From Ignavibacteriota bacterium (GTDB taxonomy: Bacteria; Bacteroidota; Ignavibacteria; Ignavibacteriales; Melioribacteraceae): a stretch of DNA of 64,000 nt. Shown here one piece after another: positions 1-7,811 of this stretch. Made by a program: the position numbers and the translations under genes. The stretch lies in NCBI GenBank assembly GCA_016713565.1, contig JADJOX010000007.1, forward strand, positions 1,230,501 through 1,294,500, given 5' to 3'. Numbering within the stretch: position 1 is the first letter of the stretch; each line of letters opens with the position of its first letter. The notes below the pieces were generated by a model. The model searched no databases. It saw only the letters and a program-made list of their open reading frames with translations, and was not told where the DNA came from.

Positions 1-7
1 AAAACTA

Positions 8-996
8 ATGAAAGTAATGCTTTCAATTATTTTAATAATTTCATTTAACTTGTTATTTATTATAAGCTGCAAAGAAGATGAAAATTTAACTCCGGGAAAT
101 ATAAATTATCGTCAGGAAATGAGAAATTTTGTTACGGAAATTAGTAAATATGCAAAAGTAAAAATTCGGAATTTAATATTATTCCGCAAAACGGGCAGGA
201 ACTTGTAACAACGACCGGAGAACCCGAAGACGAACCAATATTAGAATACCTTGATGTAATTGATGCTGCGGGCAGAGAAGATCTTTATTACGGATACGTT
301 GAAGACAATTTTGAAACTCCCGAAGATGATAAAAATTATTTAATCGATTTATGTAATATTTTTGAAGAAAATAATGTTGAAATACTTGCGATTGATTATT
401 GTTCAACACATTCTAAAATGGATAATTCATATAAACTAAATGAGCAAAACGGATTCATTTCATTTGCCGCCGATAACCGTGAATTAAATAATATTCCGGC
501 TTATCCGGAAAAACCTTACAACGAAAATTCCAATGACATAACAAAAATTTCTCAAGCAAAAAATTTTCTTTATTTAATCAACACAGAAAATTATTCTGCC
601 AAGCAAGATTTTATATCAGCGGTTAATGAAACAAATTACGATTTATTGTTAATGGATTTATTTCACAATGAAATTTCTTTTACCGCTGATGAAATAAATC
701 GGTTAAAAATTAAACAGAATGGCGGAAAGCGTTTAGTAATTTGCTATATGAGCATTGGAGAAGCTGAAGATTATAGATTTTATTGGCAATCAAACTGGAA
801 TTCAAATAAACCGGAATGGCTTGATAAAGAAAATCCATCTTGGAAAGGAAACTACAAAGTAAAATATTGGAACTCCGATTGGAAAAATATTATTTACGGA
901 AAACAAAATTCATATTTGGATTTAATTTTAAGCGCTGAATTTGACGGAGTTTACCTAGATATTATTGATGCTTATGAATATTATGAGGAATTATAG
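8..996 (+). pseudogene. GH114-like (MJ1477/TM1410 family) lipoprotein glycosidase, single-base frameshift
   Basis: Two reading frames join into one protein of about 330 residues. Frame 2 begins at 8 with a lipoprotein signal ending IISC (Cys21) and runs through SKYAK. From about 151 frame 1 continues uninterrupted with SKNSEFNIIPQNGQEL and reaches the stop at 994-996. The switch lies in the A run at 154-157, where one extra A would restore a single frame. The C-terminal part (EFDGVYLDIIDAYEYYE, and the AEDYRFYW region) resembles the MJ1477/TM1410 putative glycoside hydrolases related to GH114 endo-alpha-1,4-polygalactosaminidase, and the joined length fits that family. Activity is inferred only from family. 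It heads a tight plus-strand run: the next start is 2 bases after its stop. It could be a true pseudogene or a homopolymer error in the sequence. Confidence 0.75.
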
Positions 997-998
997 AA

Positions 999-1493
999 AT
1001 GAGTGACAAATATAAAATTCCAAATCAAACCAGAATTGGACACATACATTTAAAAGTTTCGGATATCGACAGATCTTTAAAATTTTACATAGATATTTTA
1101 GGATTTGAATTAGTTACAATGTACGGAAACCAAGCAGCTTTTATTTCCGCGGGCGGTTATCATCATCATATTGGCTTAAATACCTGGGAAAGTAAAAATT
1201 CTCCGCCTGCATCAAAGTTTGGAGTAGGTTTATATCACGCTGCTATTCTTTATCCTACAAGAAAAGATTTAGCGGAAATTTTCAGCAGACTTATCGAAGT
1301 AAAATATCCCATTAGCGGAGCCGCGGATCACGGAGTTTCGGAAGCAATTTATTTGGATGATCCTGATGGAAATGGAATTGAATTATATTGGGATAAACCA
1401 AAGGAATTGTGGCCTAAAAATTCCGATGGTTCAATTGAAATGTATACTAAACATCTTGATCTGCAAAATTTAATAGATGAATTGAAACAATGA
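999..1493 (+). CDS. VOC-family (glyoxalase/catechol 2,3-dioxygenase-like) protein
   Basis: This 164-residue protein has the vicinal oxygen chelate fold signature. GHIHLKVSDIDRSLKFY opens the first beta-alpha-beta module, and the conserved metal-ligand positions are the His in GHIHLKV (H15/H17), the His in LYHAAI (about residue 80) and the Glu in GIELYWDKP (about residue 128). It is the one-domain CatE-like type, which in known members binds Fe(II) or another divalent metal in the cytoplasm. The substrate cannot be read from the sequence. A GAGG Shine-Dalgarno at 985-988 supports the start. Its stop overlaps the start of the transporter gene by 4 bases (ATGA), so the two are probably translationally coupled. 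Confidence 0.85.
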   Translation: MSDKYKIPNQTRIGHIHLKVSDIDRSLKFYIDILGFELVTMYGNQAAFISAGGYHHHIGLNTWESKNSPPASKFGVGLYHAAILYPTRKDLAEIFSRLIEVKYPISGAADHGVSEAIYLDDPDGNGIELYWDKPKELWPKNSDGSIEMYTKHLDLQNLIDELKQ

Positions 1494-2680
1494 AAAATAT
1501 TTCAAAGACCGTTTGGATACTGTCAGTTGTAAGTTTATTTACCGATACCGCCAGCGAAATGCTGTATCCGATTATGCCGATATATCTTAAATCAATTGGA
1601 TTTTCAATTCTGCTTATCGGAATTCTAGAAGGAATTGCCGAAGCATCCGCGGGATTAAGTAAAGGTTATTTTGGAAAAGCCTCCGATCATTACGGTAAAA
1701 GAGTTCCATTCGTTCAATTAGGTTATTCATTAAGCGCAATATCAAAACCATTATTGGCATTTTTTACAAATCCTTTTTGGGTTTTCTTTACAAGAACTTT
1801 GGACAGATTAGGAAAAGGAATAAGAACCGGCGCTAGAGACGCAATATTATCTGCCGAAGCGACAAAAGAAACAAAAGGAAAAGTTTTCGGATTTCATAGA
1901 TCTATGGATACTTTAGGAGCGGTTTTAGGTCCGCTTTTAGCTTTAATATATTTACATTTTTATCCTGAAAATTACTCAACATTATTTTTTCTCGCGTTTA
2001 TTCCAGGAGTATTAGCAATTATCTCAACACTTTTATTGAAAGAAAAAAAAGTAGTTCAAAACTCTGCTAACAAAAACCTTTCCTTTTTTTCCTTTATAAA
2101 TTATTGGTCAGACAGTCCCAAAAATTATAAAAAATTAAGTGTTGGATTATTATTTTTTGCCCTTTTTAACAGCTCAGATGTTTTCCTTCTGCTTAAAGTA
2201 AAAGAGTCATTAAACAGTGACCAAGCAGTTATAGGCATTTATATTTTTTATAATTTAGTTTACGCGGTTTTTTCATTTCCATTGGGAATTTTAGCAGATA
2301 AAATTGGACTTAAAAATATTTTCATGCTCGGAATTGTTTCTTTTTCAATTGTCTATTTTGGAATGGCTTTATATAATAATTTATACTTCTTTTTTTTAAT
2401 GTTTTTTATATACGGAATTTATGCGGCGGCAACGGAAGGAATTTCAAAAGCATGGATTACTAATATAGTAGATAAAAAAGATGCCGCAACGGCTGTTGGA
2501 ACTTACTCTGCGTTTCAAAGTATTTGCGCATTGGCAGCAAGTACATTTGCCGGTTTTATTTGGTTTAAATATAATTCTACGGTAACATTTATTATTACCG
2601 GCATTATATCAGTTTTAGTATTAGTTTATTTTTTAATCGTATTTAAAAACAATAAAGTAAATAAAACAATTACAGCATAA
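1490..2680 (+). CDS. MFS transporter
   Basis: The 396-residue product is hydrophobic throughout, with about 12 membrane segments. The loop between helices 2 and 3 carries the major facilitator signature GKASDHYGKR, and the conserved RLGKGIRTGARDA segment follows helix 4. The family exports or imports small solutes using the proton gradient, but the substrate is unknown. The start overlaps the preceding VOC gene stop by 4 bases. Because it follows a VOC-fold protein it might handle an aromatic compound or a toxic electrophile, but that is only a guess from context. A uridine-kinase-like gene follows after 19 bases. Confidence 0.88.
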   Translation: MKNISKTVWILSVVSLFTDTASEMLYPIMPIYLKSIGFSILLIGILEGIAEASAGLSKGYFGKASDHYGKRVPFVQLGYSLSAISKPLLAFFTNPFWVFFTRTLDRLGKGIRTGARDAILSAEATKETKGKVFGFHRSMDTLGAVLGPLLALIYLHFYPENYSTLFFLAFIPGVLAIISTLLLKEKKVVQNSANKNLSFFSFINYWSDSPKNYKKLSVGLLFFALFNSSDVFLLLKVKESLNSDQAVIGIYIFYNLVYAVFSFPLGILADKIGLKNIFMLGIVSFSIVYFGMALYNNLYFFFLMFFIYGIYAAATEGISKAWITNIVDKKDAATAVGTYSAFQSICALAASTFAGFIWFKYNSTVTFIITGIISVLVLVYFLIVFKNNKVNKTITA

Positions 2681-2699
2681 AATTTGATTATCGGCAATT

Positions 2700-3404
2700 A
2701 TGAATCAGCAAAATAAAAACGGCAGAAAGGAATTAATTAAAAATATTTCCGAAGTTATCAGTGAGATCAAATTTGATCACCCTGTAAAAGTTGCAATTGA
2801 CGGACCTGGAAATGCCGGCAAGACTACTTTTGCAAATGAACTTGCTGAATCAATAATAATGCTAAACAGAAAAGTCATTCGTTCAACAATTGACGGATTT
2901 CATCATCCGCCGGAATTTAGAAGAAGGCAGGGTCAATTTTCACCAAAAGGATATCTTGAGGATTCACACGATTATGAATCTTTAAAAAGAAATCTGCTTG
3001 ATCCTCTTAGTCATAATGGAAATTTGGAATATAAAGAATCGACGTACAATTTTAAAATTAATAAAGCTACAAATGCTGATTCAAAAAAAGCCGACATAGA
3101 TTCAATTTTAATTTTTGATGGAATATTTTTATTTAAAAATGAACTTTTGCATTATTGGGATTTTAAAATTTATATTGAAGCATCGTTTGAAAATACAATG
3201 AGGCGGGCAATAGAAAGAGACAGTAATTTATTTGGAGGAGAAGATAAAGTAATTGAACTTTATAAAAAAAGGTACATTCCGGGGCATGAAATGTACCTAT
3301 CTATTTATAATCCAATTGAAATTTCAGACGTCGCAATAAATAATGATGATACCCAAAATCCAATTGTTATTAAGTTTTCAAAAAAAACAATTTTAACTAT
3401 TTAA
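2700..3404 (+). CDS. uridine kinase-like P-loop kinase
   Basis: This is a 234-residue P-loop NTPase. The Walker A loop is GPGNAGKT (residues 35-42) after the VAID strand. The nucleoside/acceptor-site stretch STIDGFHHP follows, as in uridine kinase and phosphoribulokinase-type enzymes, and a lid-like RRAIERD motif sits near residue 165. It most likely phosphorylates a nucleoside or similar hydroxyl substrate in the cytoplasm. The exact substrate is uncertain because this subfamily (uridine kinase-like, found alone in many genomes) is poorly studied. No strong Shine-Dalgarno precedes the ATG. It ends the run that begins at 8 and converges with the minus-strand gene 9 bases downstream. Confidence 0.8.
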   Translation: MNQQNKNGRKELIKNISEVISEIKFDHPVKVAIDGPGNAGKTTFANELAESIIMLNRKVIRSTIDGFHHPPEFRRRQGQFSPKGYLEDSHDYESLKRNLLDPLSHNGNLEYKESTYNFKINKATNADSKKADIDSILIFDGIFLFKNELLHYWDFKIYIEASFENTMRRAIERDSNLFGGEDKVIELYKKRYIPGHEMYLSIYNPIEISDVAINNDDTQNPIVIKFSKKTILTI

Positions 3405-3413
3405 TTTCATCAA

Positions 3414-3821
3414 TTAAAATTCTGAGGCAAGAACCACGCTATTTAATTTCTCAGAAATTTGCTCAAAAACTTTTTGATCATCAAAAATTGTATTTACTTT
3501 AACATCTTTAAACAATTCAGGATTCTCAAAATATATTTTTGCCAATTGAGCTTTATAGCTGATTTTTGCGTTATTTGAATTTGATGCCAAATCATTTAAT
3601 GCATCTACAATTATTTTATTATCTGCTTTCGGATATCTGTTTTTAAATTGTAAACTAACAAATATTGAAGACTCAGCAACGCCTTCACTAGAGCTTTTTA
3701 AGTTTTGAGTTACAATTTTAGTTAATTCGCTTAGTGATTTTTTATTTATTGATTGAGCATTAAGATTAAGCGAAAATAATAATACTAAACTGAGCATTAT
3801 TAAGTTTTTTATTGATTTCAT
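3414..3821 (-). CDS. small secreted protein of unknown function
   Basis: This 135-residue protein has a clear Sec signal peptide ending LNLNAQ (cleavage near residue 23). The mature part is mixed helical and ends with VVLASEF. It has no cysteines and no recognised domain. A good Shine-Dalgarno (AAAGGAG on the minus strand, just upstream of 3821) supports the start. The product is probably periplasmic. It sits beside a sigma-54 regulator gene, and the spacer upstream of it holds a weak sigma-54-like promoter match (see findings). I do not recognise the family. Confidence 0.75.
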   Translation of the reverse strand: MKSIKNLIMLSLVLLFSLNLNAQSINKKSLSELTKIVTQNLKSSSEGVAESSIFVSLQFKNRYPKADNKIIVDALNDLASNSNNAKISYKAQLAKIYFENPELFKDVKVNTIFDDQKVFEQISEKLNSVVLASEF

Positions 3822-4096
3822 TTTGAATCTCCTTTCGGTTTTTTTTTAACTTTACTCATTCAATTGGTATACCAAAAATAAAATGACGGCGGAAATGTTT
3901 TAATTACAATTACTTATACGAAATAAGACGGATTTAAAGGAATTAAAATAGGTGCCACAAATTTGCCGTTACTTTAAAACCCATCGTCTAAAGAATTGTA
4001 ATACAATTAGTTATGCTTTTAGGAAGAAATGTTGCTTTTACGTTTTTGTGGCATGTAGAATATTATAAAAACAGCTTTATAATTATCATTTGATTT

Positions 4097-5539
4097 CTAT
4101 TCAAAAATATCGGTATCCTTTTCTTTTAATCTTTGAATTCGGTTATTAAGCGCGCGTCTTGTAATTCCCAAAAGCTGCGCCGCAATTGTCTGATTATTAT
4201 CCGATCGTTTAAGTGCTTCTTTGATCATCAGCAATTCCGCGTTTCTAAATGTAGGAAACTGCGACGTGAAAATAATTGAATCTGAAAAATTTTCATTAAC
4301 GCTTTTAACATTATTTGACGCGATATCATCTTCTGTACCGATTGTTTTATCTCTTATGCTTTCAAGGGACAGAATTCCGGAAGAATGTCGGCTCACGGCA
4401 TCAAAAATAATTCCTTCCAATTCCCTTACATTTCCAGGGAAAGAATAATTTGTTAAAATTGTGTAAAGCTGTTTTGGCGATGCCGGCCTTTTTTTATTAA
4501 GCGTATTTGATGCGGTTGTTAAAAAATGACTTATTAAAATGGGAATATCTTCTTTTCTTTCGCGCAACGGCGGAATATGAACATGATGTGCTTTCAATCT
4601 GTAATACAAATCTTTTCTAAAAGTATCATCATCTTTCATTCTGTCTAAATCTTTGTGAGTAGCTACTATAATTCTTGCATTTGAAAGTTTTGCAACGTCT
4701 GATCCCAAAGGATAATATTTTCCGTCTTGAAGCAAACGCAAAAGCTTAACTTGCGATTCGATGCTTAGGTCGCCGATTTCATCTAAAAATAAACTTCCGT
4801 TTTCCGCGTGTTCTATTAGTCCCTTTCTATCTTTTTCGGCGCCGGTAAACGCGCCTTTTTTATGTCCAAATAAAGTATCCGAAAAAAGATTATCATCAAC
4901 TCCGGCAACATTAAGCGAAACCATTTCGCCTTCTCTTCCGCTAATTTTATGGATTGCTTTTGCAATTAATTCTTTCCCCACTCCGGTCTCGCCTGTAACT
5001 AAAACCGGCAGATTGGTCCTGGATATCGCTTCAATATATTTAAATATCGATATCATTTTTGTACTGTTTGTTATTATCTCTGAAAATGCTTGAGGAAATT
5101 CCAATTTGTCTTTGAACAATGATTCTTTTAATCGTAAGTTCTCATTTCTTACATTTGAAAAGTACAGCCCGCGCTTAACTGAAGTAATAAACCTTTCGTC
5201 GTCAATTGGCTTTACCAAATAATCAAATGCTCCCAATTTCATACATTCAACGGCACTCTCAACATCATTTATTGCGGTTATTATAATTACAGGAATTTCG
5301 GGATAGTTCTCAAGAATTTTAGGAAGAAGCTCTTTGCCCGAAATATTCGGCATATTAATATCAAGCGCAATTAATGAATATTCTTTTAATTTCAGCAAAT
5401 CCAAAACCTTTGTGCTTTCAACGCAGCTTTCAATATTGGTGAATCTGTTTGAGTTTAAAACTAATTCGGCGGAAGTTAAAAAATGTTCTTCGTCATCAAC
5501 TAATAAAATTGGTTTTGATGGATTTAACAATGATGTCAT
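4097..5539 (-). CDS. NtrC-family sigma-54-dependent response regulator
   Basis: The 480-residue protein has three domains. A receiver domain (1-125) carries the acidic pair D15/D16, phospho-acceptor D60 in LIALDINMP and the conserved Lys of VKPID. A central AAA+ domain has Walker A GETGVGKE and an intact GAFTGA loop for contacting sigma-54, with FLDEIGD as Walker B. The C-terminal Fis-type helix-turn-helix is NNQTIAAQLLGITRRALNNR. When phosphorylated it should activate RNA polymerase-sigma-54 at remote enhancer sites. Its start overlaps by 4 bases the stop of the upstream histidine kinase gene, which is evidently its partner. Target genes are not known from this sequence. Confidence 0.95.
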   Translation of the reverse strand: MTSLLNPSKPILLVDDEEHFLTSAELVLNSNRFTNIESCVESTKVLDLLKLKEYSLIALDINMPNISGKELLPKILENYPEIPVIIITAINDVESAVECMKLGAFDYLVKPIDDERFITSVKRGLYFSNVRNENLRLKESLFKDKLEFPQAFSEIITNSTKMISIFKYIEAISRTNLPVLVTGETGVGKELIAKAIHKISGREGEMVSLNVAGVDDNLFSDTLFGHKKGAFTGAEKDRKGLIEHAENGSLFLDEIGDLSIESQVKLLRLLQDGKYYPLGSDVAKLSNARIIVATHKDLDRMKDDDTFRKDLYYRLKAHHVHIPPLRERKEDIPILISHFLTTASNTLNKKRPASPKQLYTILTNYSFPGNVRELEGIIFDAVSRHSSGILSLESIRDKTIGTEDDIASNNVKSVNENFSDSIIFTSQFPTFRNAELLMIKEALKRSDNNQTIAAQLLGITRRALNNRIQRLKEKDTDIFE

Positions 5540-6741
5540 AATTTTTCTCCTTCAGCGCTTAAATAAATAGGAAAATAGATTTTAACTTTTGTCCCTTTTC
5601 CTTTTCTGCTTTCAATCTTAAATTCACCATTGTGGTTTTTTATAATATTATACGTAATCGATAAACCCAGTCCGGTACCGCCTTTTTCTCTTTTTGTTGT
5701 ATAAAATGGATCAAAAATATATTTTAAATCTTTCTCACCAATGCCTTCTCCTTCATCAATTACTTCAATAATTACTTTATTAAATTCCTCATACACATTT
5801 ATAATAATTTTTTGATCTTTATTTGTTAATGATTGGCATGCGTTGTTAATTAAATTTATTACAACCTGCTCAAGTCTGTTTGCGCTTCCCCAAACCAAGG
5901 GAAATCCTTTGGAATAATTAATGGTAAAATTGTTTGTTGATTTACTAATAAAATTATTTGTTATACTTACCGCTACGTCCACAACTTCATTTATGCTTAT
6001 TTTTTTATATTCCATGGAAGGATATTTTGCGTAATTTGTAAGATTATCTATAATTTTTTTTATTCGTTCGGAGCCCGATAAAATAGAATCATAAGATTTA
6101 TCTATTTTTTCAACAAAATTCTTGTATGACATTCCGCCTAATGCAAAATCTCCATTCTCAATATAATATTGGTTAAGAATAGGTTTAACATCTTCCCAAA
6201 TCTTTTTAAGCAAATTTATGTTAAGCATTATAAAGTTATTTGGATTGTTAATTTCATGAGCAATTCCGGAAACTAAAATTCCTAATGACGCCATTTTATC
6301 AGCGTGTATAAGCTGTTCACTTTTTATTTTGTTCTGCTCTTCCGATTCTTTTAGTTTAGTAATATCGTTGACAATTCCATCATAAGAAATAACGTTGCCT
6401 TTTTCATCTTTTTGAAGAACAATGCTGTTTTTAACCCAGCGTGTTGATCCGTCTCTATGAATTATTCTGTGTTCCAAAGGCAGAACATTTTCACCTTTTA
6501 AAGCCTTTTGTGATTGCTCCAAGACTTTATGTTTATCTTCATCGTGAACCATATTATACCATAGCTCAGGATCTTTCATATAGTCTGATGATTTGTAACC
6601 GGTAACAGCATAACATCCGGGTCCATGAAAGGTTTCAATTACTTCGCCGTTTTCAATCAGAACGTTATAAATGTAATCGGTTAAAAACTTTAATAGTCTT
6701 TTACTTCGCTCTTCTTTTAATTCTTGTTTTACGCTGCTCAT
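5536..6741 (-). CDS. PAS-domain sensor histidine kinase (partner of the sigma-54 regulator)
   Basis: This 401-residue cytoplasmic kinase has no membrane segment. A PAS_3-type domain covers about 20-130 (HRIIHRDGSTRWVKNS and DGIVNDITKLKESEE). A short coiled linker follows, then the phospho-acceptor helix SGIAHEINNPNNF with His162. The HATPase domain carries the N box (LINNACQSL), DEGEGIG and GGTGLGLSI. This dimerisation-helix type (HEINNPNNF) is common in kinases paired with NtrC-type regulators. The 4-base overlap with the regulator gene indicates co-translation. The signal is probably cytoplasmic and sensed through PAS, but it is not identifiable. Confidence 0.93.
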   Translation of the reverse strand: MSSVKQELKEERSKRLLKFLTDYIYNVLIENGEVIETFHGPGCYAVTGYKSSDYMKDPELWYNMVHDEDKHKVLEQSQKALKGENVLPLEHRIIHRDGSTRWVKNSIVLQKDEKGNVISYDGIVNDITKLKESEEQNKIKSEQLIHADKMASLGILVSGIAHEINNPNNFIMLNINLLKKIWEDVKPILNQYYIENGDFALGGMSYKNFVEKIDKSYDSILSGSERIKKIIDNLTNYAKYPSMEYKKISINEVVDVAVSITNNFISKSTNNFTINYSKGFPLVWGSANRLEQVVINLINNACQSLTNKDQKIIINVYEEFNKVIIEVIDEGEGIGEKDLKYIFDPFYTTKREKGGTGLGLSITYNIIKNHNGEFKIESRKGKGTKVKIYFPIYLSAEGEKL

Positions 6742-6876
6742 AAATTCTTTAAAATTATTTTTACAAATTTAAAGAAAGTTAATTCCTAAATGAAATAAGT
6801 CATAATGTGAATAATTATTTCCACTTTTGTGATATTAATATTAATTTTAATTTATTAACATTTAAGAGGAGCAGTT

Positions 6877-7374
6877 ATGCACGAAAAAAGCATTGAATTA
6901 TTAAACAAAGCTATTGCCGATGAGCTTTACGCTATTCATCAATATATGTATTTTCATTTTCATTGCGATGATCAAGGTTATGATCTGTTAGCAGGATTAT
7001 TTAGAAGAACAGCCATTGAAGAAATGGGACACGTTGAAAAGTGCGCCGATAGAATTTTATTCTTAAAAGGTGATGTTGAAATGAAACCATCAACCGAGGT
7101 TCAAAAAATTAAAGAAGTAAAAGATATGTTGAAACATGCTGCAAAAATGGAATTTGAAAGCGCAAGAGATTATAATATTTGGGCTAACGAAAGTTCTAAA
7201 AACGCGGATTCTGCGACAAAACAAATTTTTGAATCATTAGTCGCCGATGAAGAAAGACATTATGATCAATACGACACTGAAACTGAAAACTTGGAAAAAT
7301 TCGGTCAAAATTATTTAGCTCTGCAATCAATTGAAAGAAGCAAAGGCAGACAATCTGGAATACATGCCGAATAA
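6877..7374 (+). CDS. bfr: bacterioferritin
   Basis: The 165-residue four-helix ferritin-like protein has a full di-iron ferroxidase centre: E16, E49, H52, E92, E125 and H128, all in the spacing of classical bacterioferritin. Met50, between E49 and H52, matches the haem-ligand Met52 of the E. coli protein, so the 24-mer probably binds haem at dimer interfaces. It stores iron and detoxifies Fe(II) and peroxide in the cytoplasm. A good Shine-Dalgarno (AGAGGAG) precedes the start. It is a single gene with its own upstream spacer. Confidence 0.92.
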   Translation: MHEKSIELLNKAIADELYAIHQYMYFHFHCDDQGYDLLAGLFRRTAIEEMGHVEKCADRILFLKGDVEMKPSTEVQKIKEVKDMLKHAAKMEFESARDYNIWANESSKNADSATKQIFESLVADEERHYDQYDTETENLEKFGQNYLALQSIERSKGRQSGIHAE

Positions 7375-7396
7375 AATAATTTTAATGTAAAATTTG

Positions 7397-7464
7397 TCAT
7401 ACTGAATTAATTTTAATATCTTAATTTATAAATCTCATTTGGATAACAAATATGTTCAGTATGA
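7397..7464. repeat. imperfect REP-like element with 10-bp inverted termini
   Basis: TCATACTGAA at 7397-7406 is exactly inverted as TTCAGTATGA at 7455-7464, with 48 bases between. The ends resemble the TCATTCTGA/TCATACTGA-type interspersed palindromes seen in many Bacteroidota-related genomes (recalled, not searched). It lies just after bfr, so it may also form a weak transcript-end stem. Confidence 0.4.
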
Positions 7465-7499
7465 GTTATTTTTTTAAAATTAATAATTAAGATAATATC

Positions 7500-7703
7500 A
7501 TGACTTCTTTTTCTTGTCCGCATTTAAATACTGAAAACAACTTTTGCTATAAGCTTAATGTTGATTGTGTGCCGGGAAGAAAAGGTTGTGTATTAACACG
7601 TAAATTTGAATTTGCAATTCCCGCAGAAGAAAGAATAAAACCCAAAACTACTGATAAAGAATATTTTAAGAATTTAATTGCCAAAACAAATAAAAAAAAA
7701 TAA
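7500..7703 (+). CDS. small conserved cysteine-containing protein
   Basis: This 67-residue protein has four cysteines in its first 31 residues (C6, C16, C23, C30) around NFCYKLNVDCVPGRKGC, followed by a Lys-rich tail. Spacing C-x9-C-x6-C-x6-C with the VPGRKGCVL motif suggests a small metal-binding (zinc-like) or disulfide fold. I recall similar short proteins with a VPGRPGCVL motif in other bacteria but know no function. Its start has only weak upstream signals. No partner gene is obvious; it stands between bacterioferritin and the glycosidase. Confidence 0.6.
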   Translation: MTSFSCPHLNTENNFCYKLNVDCVPGRKGCVLTRKFEFAIPAEERIKPKTTDKEYFKNLIAKTNKKK

Positions 7704-7811
7704 CATCTCTTTATCAAATTCATATTTCTCAATTCAATGTAATAATTTATTTTTGTAAAATATTTTTTCTTCATCAGGTAATTTTTTTCCCAAAAATTAT
7801 ATGGCTTAATT

